Assembly: GCA_936941155.1 (NCBI GenBank)
Contig: CAKZJE010000045.1
Coordinates: forward strand, 1-64,000
Source: an uncultured Methylomonas sp.
GTDB taxonomy: Bacteria > Pseudomonadota > Gammaproteobacteria > Methylococcales > Methylomonadaceae
Length of the DNA stretch: 64,000 nucleotides
Reading direction: 5' to 3'
The stretch's first letter is position 1, and each line of letters begins with the position of its first letter. The notes under the pieces were generated by a model. That model worked only from the letters and a program-made list of their open reading frames with translations, was not told where the DNA came from and did not search any database. Positions 25,366 to 35,623 of this stretch are shown one piece after another. The position numbers and the translations under genes were made by a program.

Positions 25366-26160
25366 TCAAGCCTTCTTTTTAGACTTGCCCGAATCTTTTT
25401 CAGATTTAGCGATATGTTTAACTTTTGCATCGGCTTTATGCTGATGATGCGTTTCAGATTTTTTCTCCGCATGAACAGCATGTTCTTTTTCTTTACTCAC
25501 ATCGCTGTGTTTTTCATGCTTTTCATGCTTTTCGACTGTTTTTTCAGTTTTTGCGACTACTTTTTCAGTTTTTGCGACTACCTTTTCAGTTTTTTCAACT
25601 GCTTTTTTAGCCTTATGCGGATGCTCGACTTTAGCCTCTTCCACGACGGCAACCGCAGCAGGTTTCGCCACTGCTTCGCCGGAACTTGCTAATTCTTCTT
25701 CCGCTTCAATGACTTCTTCCTCAGACTTTGCTAGCCCTAACACTCCCGGACTGTATTCAAGAGGAATTACTTTTTCAAAATCATCGTCTGCTTCTGGTTT
25801 AACCAAATTAAACGTCACATGCGCTGTGCCCGATCCGACTAACCCTAGTTCTTTCGCAGCGGCATAAGACAAATCAAGTTTGCGACCACCGATGTAAGGG
25901 CCTCTGTCATTGATAGTGACAATCACAGAGCTTTGGTTTTTTAAGTTTTTTACTTCAATTTTTGAACCAATCGGTAAGGTTCTGTGCGCTGCGGTTAATT
26001 TATTCCTATCATATTTTTCGCCGCTTGCGGTTTTTCGACCCTGGAATCTATCTGCATAGTAACTGGCTACACCTGTTTCTATCGCTAGAGCTTGCGTTGC
26101 CGTTACCAAAAGTAAACTACAGACAACATAAATTTCAACACTACGTATTTTTTTTAGCAT
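25366..26160 (-). CDS. rlpA: RlpA-like lytic transglycosylase with charged repeat tail
   Basis: 264 residues. A signal peptide (MLKKIRSVEIYVV...TQALA) precedes the double-psi beta-barrel (about 30-125): GVASYYADRFQGRKTASGE, AAHRTLPIGSKIEV and VTINDRGPY with the catalytic Asp. RlpA cleaves glycan strands lacking stem peptides at the septum. The usual C-terminal SPOR domain is missing; there is instead a Lys/Glu/His-rich tail with VVAKTEK repeats. No lipobox Cys follows the signal peptide. The frame extends 36 codons upstream, but the ATG at 26160 gives a proper signal peptide and has AGGT upstream. Confidence 0.85.
   Translation of the reverse strand: MLKKIRSVEIYVVCSLLLVTATQALAIETGVASYYADRFQGRKTASGEKYDRNKLTAAHRTLPIGSKIEVKNLKNQSSVIVTINDRGPYIGGRKLDLSYAAAKELGLVGSGTAHVTFNLVKPEADDDFEKVIPLEYSPGVLGLAKSEEEVIEAEEELASSGEAVAKPAAVAVVEEAKVEHPHKAKKAVEKTEKVVAKTEKVVAKTEKTVEKHEKHEKHSDVSKEKEHAVHAEKKSETHHQHKADAKVKHIAKSEKDSGKSKKKA
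25540..25602. repeat. 21-bp tandem repeat inside rlpA
   Basis: Two identical 21-bp units (25540-25560, 25561-25581) and a third diverged unit encode the VVAKTEK heptads of the RlpA tail. Length variation between strains is likely. Confidence 0.8.
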
Positions 26161-26739
26161 GAGATGACCTACGAACTCATTGATTGATTTTGCGCTCGTT
26201 TTTTGGCAAACAACACCTAAAACTCCCGCAAAAAGAAAAGTGCAATTTTCGCGTGACTGCCAACGCATACCCCAGAAGTTCTATTATTTGGCGAACCTGT
26301 AGTTTGCATCTTTTTGCTTATAAAAACAAAGCAAGACAATCATTTGAAGCACTGCACGCTTATTTCAATACCGTTGCCATAGTCACATTACATCTCTAAC
26401 TGAGTTTGGCGCGGATACTGAATAAAAGCAGCTTTTAACACCGCTTTTGCTTAGTGACTTCTTCATGTACTGAGATTGATTATATTTCAATGAGTTACAA
26501 CTACCAAGTTTTTAGCCCGTTTTTAGTATCAAAAAAAAGCAAAAGCATTGTCTCTTATTAACAACAAACTACAGATAAAAAACAACGAAATCCTAGTGTT
26601 TTCGCCCGTTTATGATGATTTTGGGTATAAGGCAAACTGGGCAAAAAAAAACTGTCATTTAAAAGTAATAAATCGGCAAGCTTTGCAGACAAACTTGCAA
26701 TATTACGGATTATCCTTTAGTTTAAGAACCTACTTGCCA
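26161..26739. other. Long intergenic region upstream of the thiC leader
   Basis: About 580 bases with no supported gene. They should carry the rlpA promoter (minus) and the thiC promoter (plus). Confidence 0.45.
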
Positions 26740-26825
26740 AGGCTAGGGGTGCTTTATCTATCTAAAATAAGGCTGAGACGAACCCTTTGAACCTGATTCC
26801 GGGTAATTCCGGCGTAGGAAAGCCC
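26740..26825 (+). promoter_or_regulatory. TPP riboswitch (THI element) of thiC
   Basis: The conserved pieces appear in order: AGGGGTGC (P1/P2 side), GGCTGAGA (26771-), ACCCTTTGAACCTGAT, then CCGGGTAATTCCGGCGTAGG. The aptamer ends about 50 bases before the thiC ATG, and AAGGAG at 26858-26863 is the ribosome site. Thiamine pyrophosphate binding should lower thiC expression, probably by hiding that site; no separate terminator was found. Confidence 0.93.
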
Positions 26826-26868
26826 TCTATCTCCTTGAGCCGTATTTTTTTAAAATTTAAGGAGATAA

Positions 26869-28749
<1,881 letters not shown>

Positions 28750-28761
28750 AATTTGATTGTG

Positions 28762-28790
28762 GGGCGGGTATGCTGTTTTACCCGCCCTTT
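28762..28790 (+). terminator. Hairpin downstream of thiC
   Basis: GGGCGGGTA and TACCCGCCC-type arms (28762-28787) followed by TTT, 12 bases after the thiC stop. Probable terminator with a short T-run. Confidence 0.65.
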
Positions 28791-28838
28791 CATCTCAGAA
28801 AATCCGAAGTTTCAGATTTAAATTTGACGAATTTTTTC

Positions 28839-28856
28839 AAGACGACCAGTCGTCTT
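28839..28856. repeat. GACGAC-GTCGTC palindrome, copy 2
   Basis: AAGACGACCAGTCGTCTT, flanked by GAATTTTTTC and AAAAATTTC so the symmetry extends outward. Located between thiC and the first P element. Confidence 0.8.
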
Positions 28857-28921
28857 TAAAAATTTCGGTTCAAAATAATAGTACACAAAAAACTTAAGTT
28901 TTGCCAAGAACGGCGAATTTA

Positions 28922-29075
28922 GTTGTCTGAATCAGGATTAACAGGATTTGAGAATTTACAAGATTTTTTATCCTGATAATCCTATCATCTTGAAAATCCT
29001 GATTCAGACAACAGGGGACAACAGACAACAGGCACAAAAAAACGCCCTTAAGTTTCCAAAAGGGCGGTTTTATTT
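28922..29075 (+). repeat. P-T composite repeat, copy 1
   Basis: P, 28922-29012: an imperfect palindrome starting TTGTCTGAATCAGG and ending CCTGATTCAGACAA, with internal CAGGATT-like repeats. T, about 29036-29072: a terminator-like stem with loop TTAAGTTTCC. The sequence GACAACAG is locally duplicated between them. The H hairpin is absent here. Confidence 0.8.
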
Positions 29076-29092
29076 TGTAGGCTGATGTAATT

Positions 29093-29175
29093 GTAGGGCG
29101 TATTAGCGATAGCGTAATACGCCGCATGGTGGTTATAAAACATTCGGCGCAATACGTTTCACTATTGCGCCCTAC
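29093..29175. repeat. GTAGGGCG...CGCCCTAC inverted repeat
   Basis: GTAGGGCGTATTAGCGATAG at the left and TTGCGCCCTAC at the right enclose an 83-bp palindrome with an inner CGCC...GGCG pair. It is a REP/BIME-like dispersed repeat, inserted between two T copies. Confidence 0.75.
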
Positions 29176-29178
29176 TGC

Positions 29179-29239
29179 ACTTACGTTTCCAAAAGGGCGG
29201 TTTTTGTTTTATCCGTCATTTGCTTTCTCTCGTTTAGCA
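29179..29239 (+). repeat. Partial T-H repeat
   Basis: TTACGTTTCCAAAAGGGCGG and a T-rich run, followed by a TGCT/AGCA hairpin with loop TTCTCTCGTTT. The left T arm was replaced by the preceding repeat. It abuts the 3' end of the DUF805 gene. Confidence 0.65.
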
Positions 29240-29255
29240 GCTTACAAGTTACGAG

Positions 29256-29735
29256 TTAAAAACAGTTGGTATACGACTGTATCATTCCTTTTCGATTTTC
29301 GAAATTTGCAGCGCAAGCTCTATCCTTTGCATCTTGTTTCTCACTTTGAAGGTAGTTATTAATTCCTACAAATGCGCAAATAGCAAACAATAGAACTAGA
29401 ACTCCTATGCTTGGTGGTTGTTCTAACCGAGCTTTAGGACTTATGCCATATTTATTTGGATCAGAATTACTGTCCGCAAACAAAAGCACACCCAAAAACC
29501 ACATATCAATACCAGGAATCAGTACAATTAAGCTCATCCAACCACTGAAATTTAAATCATGAAGTCTTCGAACTAGTGCTGAAAAAGCTACGATAAAATA
29601 AATAAATAGAAAAATGAAAGAAAACTCAAGAAGTCGAATGCCCATAAACAGGATCGAAAACGTAAAAAACAGCTCTTTCCCCGAAGCTCTTCCTTTAAAT
29701 GAAAAACAATTTATAAGTAATTTAAAATACCACAT
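29256..29735 (-). CDS. DUF805 membrane protein
   Basis: 159 residues with four hydrophobic segments. The DUF805 signature is clear: FKGRASGKELF at the N-terminus, RRLHDLNFSGWMSL after the second helix, and SDPNKYGISPKARL before the third. An extra helix and a Cys-containing tail follow. Function of the family is not established. AAGGAG lies about 7 bases before the ATG. The T-H repeat lies just beyond its stop and may end its transcript. Confidence 0.85.
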   Translation of the reverse strand: MWYFKLLINCFSFKGRASGKELFFTFSILFMGIRLLEFSFIFLFIYFIVAFSALVRRLHDLNFSGWMSLIVLIPGIDMWFLGVLLFADSNSDPNKYGISPKARLEQPPSIGVLVLLFAICAFVGINNYLQSEKQDAKDRACAANFENRKGMIQSYTNCF

Positions 29736-29814
29736 ACTTCTACTCCTTCTGTAAACATGGCTTTATAAAGCTTTTATTGTAAAAGCCTCTTGGTATAAAG
29801 TTGTCAACGTTACT

Positions 29815-30135
29815 TCATGTACGTTCATTAATTAGTTCAGATTCTAGTTTATCAACTTGAGGCTGAAATTTATCACGAAGAAACTTATATCCAAGACCGC
29901 TACTCGGAGAAATGGTAAGAGATTCTGAATCATTTAATTTAATATCAAATTCTGCTTTATTTTCTCCCTCTGAATCAGGGATAACATTAACTTCATGTTG
30001 CCCCAAAGATTTTATCTCAATCTTCACATTATCAGTCTCTAAAGCTTTTTTTAACTGCGCTTTAGTTGGAGCAACATAAAGACTCTTCTGTCCATCTGGG
30101 GTAGTTGCTTCAAAAACGATTGTTTTTCTTGCCAT
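29815..30135 (-). CDS. Small protein of unknown function
   Basis: 106 residues from the ATG at 30135 (AGGAT about 7 bases upstream); the frame is open to 30171. Starts ARKTIVFEATTPDGQKSLYV and then alternates strands and short helices, with an acidic middle (PDSEGENKAEFDIKLNDSES). No signal peptide or family recognised. It is 80 bases upstream of DUF805 on the same strand, so a two-gene transcript is possible. Confidence 0.55.
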   Translation of the reverse strand: MARKTIVFEATTPDGQKSLYVAPTKAQLKKALETDNVKIEIKSLGQHEVNVIPDSEGENKAEFDIKLNDSESLTISPSSGLGYKFLRDKFQPQVDKLESELINERT

Positions 30136-30182
30136 TTTATAATCCTGTATCAATAAGTTTAATTGTGACAAAGATTTTTAAT

Positions 30183-30356
30183 TCATCGCCACATCTTGGT
30201 TAACTGCCGCGTAACTTCTGCTAAATCTAGGTGCTTTTTTAACTTTTGAGCCAAAAAGCATTTAAACGCCGCTGATTGTATCCCCAACTCTAACGAAAAA
30301 ACAGAGCAAACTCTATTATCTTGTAACCGCATCCACCACGCTTTAATCAAAACCAC
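30183..30356 (-). pseudogene. Short orphan frame, relic also seen near 39.3 kb
   Basis: A GTG-started frame of 57 codons whose end reads FSLELGIQSAAFKCFLAQKL then LDLAEVTRQLTKMWR. A diverged copy with a stop codon (ISLELSVKSVAFIWF*LKL) is encoded on the minus strand near 39236-39315. No ribosome site was seen. It looks like the tail of a once larger or small mobile gene, kept as two decayed copies at either side of the accessory stretch. Confidence 0.45.
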
Positions 30357-30445
30357 CTAAAATTCGCAATAATTTGGATAAGTCTAAAAAACGCCTTAAA
30401 ATACTGTTTTTATTCAAAAATTTTAATTTGCAAACTTGCAAAGCG

Positions 30446-31471
30446 ATGACAGAAAAAATACACGACAAAGGCTACAAACGACTATTTTCCAATCAGCAGC
30501 TATTCCGTGAACTAATTGAAACATTTGTGACTGAAGATTGGGTGAAAGACATTGATTTTAGCGACTGCCAAAAAATAGACAAATCGTTTGTCTCGGCGCA
30601 TTACAAAGAAACCGAAAGCGACATTATCTACAAAGTGAAATTTAAAAATAAAGAAGCCTATATTTATTTGCTGTTAGAGTTTCAATCGACAGTCGTCTGG
30701 TACATGGCCTTGCGAATGCTGAATTACATTAGTAACTTTTACATGGACTATGTAGAGGTGGATAAAAAAACCAATCTGTTACCGCCGATATTTCCATTAG
30801 TGTTGTACAACGGCAATCAAAAATGGACAGCCGCAACCGATTTTAAAGACTTGCTCGAACAACCGGATTTACTGCACCAATACGCACCCGCCCTGCACTA
30901 TTTTAAAATTGCTGAAAATGAATATGACAGTGAAACATTATTAAAAATCAGCAACTTGGTTTCGACATTGTTTTTGGCAGAAAATAATGAAAATACAAGC
31001 CTTATTGCGCAACAGTTGTTACAGTTATTTGACCGCCAAGAAGATAAACAAGCCATTTCAATTTTGTTAAACTGGTTTGAACAATTAACGTTACGCGGTA
31101 AAAAATCGCTGGATGATTATCGGCTGCTAGAGCGTGTTTACCATTCCAAAGAGGAGATTAAAACCATGATAGATTCTAACTTAGAACCTTACGCGCAAAG
31201 TTTTTTTATTAAAGGTATGCAAGAAGGCAAGAAAAAAGGCAAGAAAGAAGGCAAAGAAGAGGGAAAAAAAGAAGGGGAATTAAACGCGCTTGTTTTGGTG
31301 TTGGAAACTCGTTTTGGTCAGTTGACTATAGCGCAAAAAAGCAGTTTGTTTGGTTTAAACGAGCACGTTTTGCCGCAGCTGCTAAAAAAATCAATCAATG
31401 TTGAAAATTTAGCGGATTTTTTAAGCTACTGTGATGCAATTCAAACCAGCAAAAATTTCGACTCAAAATAA
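30446..31471 (+). CDS. Rpn-family recombination-promoting nuclease (YhgA-like)
   Basis: 341 residues. The N-terminal EKIHDKGYKRLFSNQQLFRE, then SESDIIYKVKF and YIYLLLEFQS, make up the PD-(D/E)XK core of Rpn/transposase_31 proteins (acid in ESDIIY; E-x-Q in LLEFQS). RMLNYISNFYMDY and PLVLYNGNQKW follow as in the family. Such proteins are DNA endonucleases that raise RecA-independent recombination. A basic-acidic GKKKGKKEGKEEGKKEGE stretch near residues 257-275 links to a short end domain. The ATG at 30446 is preferred to an upstream TTG by family alignment. A T repeat follows the stop. Confidence 0.85.
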   Translation: MTEKIHDKGYKRLFSNQQLFRELIETFVTEDWVKDIDFSDCQKIDKSFVSAHYKETESDIIYKVKFKNKEAYIYLLLEFQSTVVWYMALRMLNYISNFYMDYVEVDKKTNLLPPIFPLVLYNGNQKWTAATDFKDLLEQPDLLHQYAPALHYFKIAENEYDSETLLKISNLVSTLFLAENNENTSLIAQQLLQLFDRQEDKQAISILLNWFEQLTLRGKKSLDDYRLLERVYHSKEEIKTMIDSNLEPYAQSFFIKGMQEGKKKGKKEGKEEGKKEGELNALVLVLETRFGQLTIAQKSSLFGLNEHVLPQLLKKSINVENLADFLSYCDAIQTSKNFDSK

Positions 31472-31480
31472 TAAGGCACA

Positions 31481-31541
31481 AAAAAACCGCCCTTGAGTTT
31501 TCCAAAAGGCGGTTTTTGTTTTATCCATGATGTGCATTTTC
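31481..31541 (+). repeat. T-H composite repeat, H interrupted
   Basis: T (31481-31520) has arms AAAACCGCC/GGCGGTTTTT and is followed by TTATCCATGATGTGCATTTTC. The H hairpin then breaks off where the GTAGGGTGGGC repeat begins. It probably terminates the Rpn gene. Confidence 0.75.
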
Positions 31542-31619
31542 GTAGGGTGGGCACGCTTTTTTGCCCACCTTTTGAGCGGTGGATAAATCGGTGGGCATGA
31601 ACAGCGTGCCCACCCTACC
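31542..31619. repeat. GTAGGGTGGGCACGC inverted repeat
   Basis: GTAGGGTGGGCACGC at the left and GCGTGCCCACCCTAC at the right (15-bp arms) enclose GGTGGGCA/TGCCCACC inner arms. Other members are at 12.34, 47.33 and 59.65-59.75 kb. Confidence 0.85.
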
Positions 31620-31642
31620 AGGCTATGTTCATTCCATACGGA

Positions 31643-33202
31643 CTAGTTGCTGCGGTAATAAGCAAAACACCCGCGTCCGTTAGCTTTAGCTTGATAAAGC
31701 GCGGTATCTGCATGATCCATAAGCATTTCAGGCGTATTACCATGTTGAGGGTAAATACTGATGCCAATACTCGCACCAATTTGCACAGTGTTATTTTCGG
31801 ACAATTGAAATGGCTTGGTTAACTCGGCTATCACTTTTGAGGCAATTATGTCAGCAGCTTCGGGAATTTTCAGGTTTTCTAACACCAGCACAAATTCATC
31901 ACCGCCTAAACGCGCCACCATGTCACTATTGCGTAAACAGGCAATAATTCTTGCTCCAACTTGTTTAAGTAATTCATCACCGGCAGCGTGTCCTAGCTTA
32001 TCATTCACGGCTTTGAATTTATCTAAATCCATCATAAAGACTGCGAATCGCCTTTTCGCGCGATAATTCAATGCGACGGCATATTCCAATCTATCCAATA
32101 ATTTCCGCCGATTGGGTAAGCCTGTGAGTGGATCAAAAAAAGCCAGTTGTCTAATTTCCTCTTCGGCGGCTTTGCGCTCGGTAATATCGGTAAAAGTTGC
32201 CACATAATGGGTAATCAGATTGTCTTTACCCGCTCTCACGGCAGTGATGCTTTTCTGTTCTGGATAGATTTCGCCATTTTTGCGTCGATTCCAGATTTCA
32301 CCTCGCCACACATCGGTTTCATTAATGGTTTGCCATATTTGCAGATAAAAAGCCTTATCATGTCGCCCTGAGTTCAATAAACGGGGCGTTTGTCCAATGA
32401 CATCAGCCGCGCTATAACCCGTAATTGCTGTAAAAGCGTGATTGACTTTAATAATCTCCCAATTAATATTAGTGATAAACATACCTTCCTGTGATTCAAA
32501 AACCGTAGCAGCAATGCTGAGTTCTATTTCTGCTTGTTTGCGTTCGCTAAAATACTTATCGTTGCACATCAGCAAGAAGCCAAAAGAGGTGATTATCTCG
32601 CTGATATAAATGGATAGAGTGGATATATCTTGAATGATAGTAGGTTTGAAAAGGTCTAGTAGGGGTTGTGTATTCCAGACACCATAATAAAAAACTCGCC
32701 CTGCTAAGACGCAAGCACAGCATACAAAAATATAGCCAGTAAATTTATGGCTGATAGGGATTTTTTTTTGCTCGCCTACCAATAACACAAAGCCATTGGC
32801 AAGCATTAGTGCCATATTACTGCTTGCCGCAATAACGACTTTAGCAGCCAGACTGTGCGTGATTTGAAAAACAGCAGCGTGGATGACAACAACAACAACA
32901 ACGAACCAAGACACCCATCGTACAGAAGTATTTATACCTTTAAATTCCACCAAGGCATGGAAAAAAAAGGCCAATGCCAGTAGATTTAAAGTAAAACCTA
33001 CTCCGAATTCGAAAAGAATCGGAAAAGCATGGGTTAGTGCGGCAAAAATACAGCCTATTCCTAGTAACAGCAAAGCCATAGCCCAGCGACACAGACCTTT
33101 AACTTCGCCTAAATAACCCCGCGATACGGAGAACAAGCCAGCACTCATTAAAAATGCAGCAACTGTATTAAAAATAAGAGCAGTGAATGGATCAATGTGC
33201 AT
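31643..33202 (-). CDS. Membrane PAS-GGDEF diguanylate cyclase
   Basis: 519 residues from the ATG at 33202 (a TTG lies 15 bases upstream). About seven hydrophobic segments (5-210) are followed by a PAS domain (about 225-350: FITNINWEIIKVNHAFTAIT) and a GGDEF domain (about 355-515). The active motif RLGGDEFVLV and the entry motif DPLTGLPNRRKLLDRL are intact, so it should make cyclic di-GMP. No RxxD inhibitory site is apparent just before GGDEF (ACLRNSDMVARLGGDEF has only RNSD). It lies between T-H repeats. Confidence 0.92.
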   Translation of the reverse strand: MHIDPFTALIFNTVAAFLMSAGLFSVSRGYLGEVKGLCRWAMALLLLGIGCIFAALTHAFPILFEFGVGFTLNLLALAFFFHALVEFKGINTSVRWVSWFVVVVVVIHAAVFQITHSLAAKVVIAASSNMALMLANGFVLLVGEQKKIPISHKFTGYIFVCCACVLAGRVFYYGVWNTQPLLDLFKPTIIQDISTLSIYISEIITSFGFLLMCNDKYFSERKQAEIELSIAATVFESQEGMFITNINWEIIKVNHAFTAITGYSAADVIGQTPRLLNSGRHDKAFYLQIWQTINETDVWRGEIWNRRKNGEIYPEQKSITAVRAGKDNLITHYVATFTDITERKAAEEEIRQLAFFDPLTGLPNRRKLLDRLEYAVALNYRAKRRFAVFMMDLDKFKAVNDKLGHAAGDELLKQVGARIIACLRNSDMVARLGGDEFVLVLENLKIPEAADIIASKVIAELTKPFQLSENNTVQIGASIGISIYPQHGNTPEMLMDHADTALYQAKANGRGCFAYYRSN

Positions 33203-33354
33203 AAAAATACCCAACAAAGTAAGTCAAAGTTACATACCCATTGTATACCCATCACATCAACATACCAGTTTCTGCTCGTTAGAAACGCCAGTTCAGATGC
33301 GCTCAAATTTTGTTTAAATCTAGATTTTCAAATTCAAAATTGACGATTTTTTTA

Positions 33355-33372
33355 AATACGACCAGTCGTCTT
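33355..33372. repeat. GACGAC-GTCGTC palindrome, copy 3
   Basis: AATACGACCAGTCGTCTT with AAAAATTTC on its right. The left arm has one change. Confidence 0.7.
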
Positions 33373-33390
33373 GAAAAATTTCAGGAAAAT

Positions 33391-33475
33391 AATAAGGCAT
33401 AAAAAAACCGCCCTTAAGTTTCCAAAAGGGCAGTTTTGGTTTTATTGATGATGTGCTTCCTTTCGTTCAGCACAT
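33391..33475 (+). repeat. T-H composite repeat before hicAB copy 1
   Basis: T (33400-33438; loop TTAAGTTTCC) is followed by H: ATGTGCT (33451-33457), loop TCCTTTCGTTC, AGCACAT (33469-33475). It lies just beyond the hicB stop and would terminate that minus-strand operon. It begins the 740-bp block duplicated at 35735-36478. Confidence 0.85.
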
Positions 33476-33482
33476 TTTGCAG

Positions 33483-33737
33483 CTAAGCGAATAAAGGCGA
33501 GATGGGTAAATTGACTTCTGGTTGATAGGTTATTTTGCAAGGCGGCGGTAATTCTTTATTTTGTTGGTGTAATAATTCAATCCACTCATCAATAATAATA
33601 CATAACTCCTGAAACACTTTTTTTTCATCAGTACCGTGACAACAATGTTCAATCAAGCCTGGCGCAGAACCCAAGTAGCAATCATCGGCTTCAGACCATT
33701 CCACCACTTTTAAATATCTATCACTTTCTTTTATCAT
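33483..33737 (-). CDS. hicB: HicB-type antitoxin, copy 1
   Basis: 84 residues. KYLKVVEWSE-type start (RYLKVVEWSEADDCYLGSAP), then GLIEHCCHGTDEKKVFQELC and EWIELLHQ match the RNase-H-like HicB fold that blocks HicA. The long C-terminal DNA-binding domain of many HicB proteins is lacking, so autoregulation by DNA binding is uncertain. It overlaps hicA by 4 bases (toxin first). Differs from copy 2 by one residue (PISPLFA against PILPLFA). Confidence 0.85.
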   Translation of the reverse strand: MIKESDRYLKVVEWSEADDCYLGSAPGLIEHCCHGTDEKKVFQELCIIIDEWIELLHQQNKELPPPCKITYQPEVNLPISPLFA

Positions 33738-33928
33738 TTTGCAGCCTCTTGCACTTTTTGTTTAACCAGCTTTTCTTGATAAGGTTTAGCATCATCACTC
33801 AGTTTTCCTGAAACGGTAATTCTATGCCCATCGGGATGTTCATAGTTTCTGTGACTGCCCTTGCCACCACGATTTACAAAGCCCGATTTTTCCAATTCAC
33901 TGAGCAATTCGCGTATCTTTTTAGGCAT
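33734..33928 (-). CDS. hicA: HicA-type mRNA interferase toxin, copy 1
   Basis: 64 residues with the double-stranded-RNA-binding-like HicA fold. The conserved GGKGSHRNYEHPDGHR carries the active-site His. HicA cleaves mRNA and tmRNA; HicB neutralises it. AGGAT lies about 5 bases before the ATG. The protein is identical to the copy at 36077-36271. Confidence 0.9.
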   Translation of the reverse strand: MPKKIRELLSELEKSGFVNRGGKGSHRNYEHPDGHRITVSGKLSDDAKPYQEKLVKQKVQEAAK

Positions 33929-34004
33929 AAAAATCCTGATTTATTTTTGCATCACAATTCGAGGAATAATTTTATCACGCACACAAAAAACCGCCGTTAA
34001 GTTT

Positions 34005-34168
34005 TGTCTGAATCAGGATTGACAGGATTTGAAGATTTACAAGATTTTTATCCTGATAATCCTATCATCTTGAAAATCCTGGTTCAGACAACAGGCGCAA
34101 AAAACCGCCCTTAAGTTTCCAAAAAGCGTTTTTTGTTTTATTGATGATGCGCTTCCTTTCGTTCAGCA
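34005..34168 (+). repeat. P-T-H composite repeat, copy between hicA-1 and the ATPase gene
   Basis: P 34005-34092 (right arm has GGTTCAGAC instead of GATTCAGAC). T 34099-34136, right arm damaged (AAAAAGCGTTTTTT). H 34147-34168 with GCGCT against AGCAC, one mismatch. It follows the ATPase stop and probably ends its transcript. Confidence 0.85.
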
Positions 34169-34183
34169 CTGCTTATCGAACTA

Positions 34184-35617
34184 TTACTCCAGCCAATTTA
34201 CATTCCGCAAAATATTTGCACCTAGAGTGTAAGCATACAAACTTGCAGGTTTAAAGTTAAATTGTACTTTTCTGTAAACGATTTTTTTATCCGATATAGT
34301 TCGGCTCGTTATAAGAATTGGTTGGCTGATATTTGGATTTTTTTCAACAAAAACCACACAGTTATCTAAATTATCATGATTTCTATAAGGCAAATCACTC
34401 CATTTTACCTCAACAGCCCATATCGGCTTTTGATCTTCAAGCGCCAAATGAACAATATCTATCTCACCAGTTTTCCATCTTGCATAATAGAGTTCAACTT
34501 GCTGATTATGCTGCCATTGGCTGAATATCGCTGTTTCGATAAGGTTTCCAATTGCCTCTGATTCACTTTCTAGTTGACCAAACAGTGCTGCTCGCATTGA
34601 AGGATTGGTCAAATAAACTTTGAAGCACATGGCACGCTCAAATCGTCTGGCATTATGGTCTATTCTCTCGACTCGCTTAATTAAAAAAGCGGCCTCCAGA
34701 TATTCAAGGTATCGTTTGATTGTATTCTTCGCAACACCCGATGATTTTGACAGCCCATCAAGACTAACCTCATTTCCAGTGTTATAAGCAAGTGTGGTAA
34801 AAAGGCGGTTTAATTCTTGAATATCACTAATACCATAGAGACTAGGTAAATCACGCAACAAAACTTTATCAATAATATCGCTCTTGATGTATTGACCTGG
34901 GTCTTTTCGAATAGTTTCCGAGAACACCGCTTCTGGATAACCTCCGTAATTCAAATAATTAATAAATTCTTTGTTAAGCTCGGTTATGTCTTTAGCGAAA
35001 TAATTTCTTTTGCCTTCATTGACCTGCAGTTCAATCAGCTCATCATCTTTGCCAATAAACATCAAATATTCGGCAAAGGTGAGCGGCGGCAACACATAAT
35101 TGCTAAACCGACCCGCTCCAGATTCATTGCTTTTTAGCCGTAGAGCTGCAGCTGCTGAACCAGTAGCAACAAATCTATAATCTGGATATGAATCTACCAA
35201 TGACTTTAAATGAACTTCCCAGTTTTTTAAATATTGAATTTCATCAAAAAATACATAAAGATTTGAATCGCGCTTATGCTGAAACAACTCTTGAAAAAAA
35301 CCTAGAATTGCCTCAAGTGATAGTCCAGTATAAATTGGTGTTTCGAGTGAAATATAAAGAATTGCATGAGGAGAAACATCACTATCAAGCAATGCTCGAA
35401 TGGAATGATAAACCATCACAGTTTTCCCAATTCGACGAGGTCCCATCAGCACTATTGCTCGACGAACTGTCATATCAGTGATAGCTTTTTGGAAACTCTC
35501 AAAGTATTTACGACGTGGATTACTTTCAAACGCAATCTTTCCTGATACCCCAGTCTCCCACCAAGGGTTGTCAAAGTTGAGTCTTTTGACAATATCTTTT
35601 TCTGATATTTCTAGCAT
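34184..35617 (-). CDS. AAA ATPase with DUF4143 domain
   Basis: 477 residues from the ATG at 35617 (a GTG three codons upstream is possible). Walker A is LMGPRRIGKTVM (about 55-66) and Walker B LYVFFDEIQYL (about 119-129); a sensor-like VATGSAAAALRL follows. The C-terminal part (about 195-420) fits DUF4143, with a nuclease-like end YYARWKTGEIDIVHLA and WAVEVKWSDLP (D and E-x-K spacing). This family is common in accessory DNA with no settled role. AGGTGA is the ribosome site, and it lies inside a perfect inverted repeat. The gene sits between two near-identical hicAB blocks. Confidence 0.88.
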   Translation of the reverse strand: MLEISEKDIVKRLNFDNPWWETGVSGKIAFESNPRRKYFESFQKAITDMTVRRAIVLMGPRRIGKTVMVYHSIRALLDSDVSPHAILYISLETPIYTGLSLEAILGFFQELFQHKRDSNLYVFFDEIQYLKNWEVHLKSLVDSYPDYRFVATGSAAAALRLKSNESGAGRFSNYVLPPLTFAEYLMFIGKDDELIELQVNEGKRNYFAKDITELNKEFINYLNYGGYPEAVFSETIRKDPGQYIKSDIIDKVLLRDLPSLYGISDIQELNRLFTTLAYNTGNEVSLDGLSKSSGVAKNTIKRYLEYLEAAFLIKRVERIDHNARRFERAMCFKVYLTNPSMRAALFGQLESESEAIGNLIETAIFSQWQHNQQVELYYARWKTGEIDIVHLALEDQKPIWAVEVKWSDLPYRNHDNLDNCVVFVEKNPNISQPILITSRTISDKKIVYRKVQFNFKPASLYAYTLGANILRNVNWLE

Positions 35618-35623
35618 AGCTAT

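Noticed and set aside
26548-26790. 80-codon frame upstream of thiC
   Set aside because: Non-ATG start, no family, and it runs into the conserved TPP riboswitch, whose sequence is better explained as RNA.
28894-29127. 77-codon minus-strand frame
   Set aside because: Lies almost wholly inside the P-T repeat, whose palindromic constraint explains the open frame.
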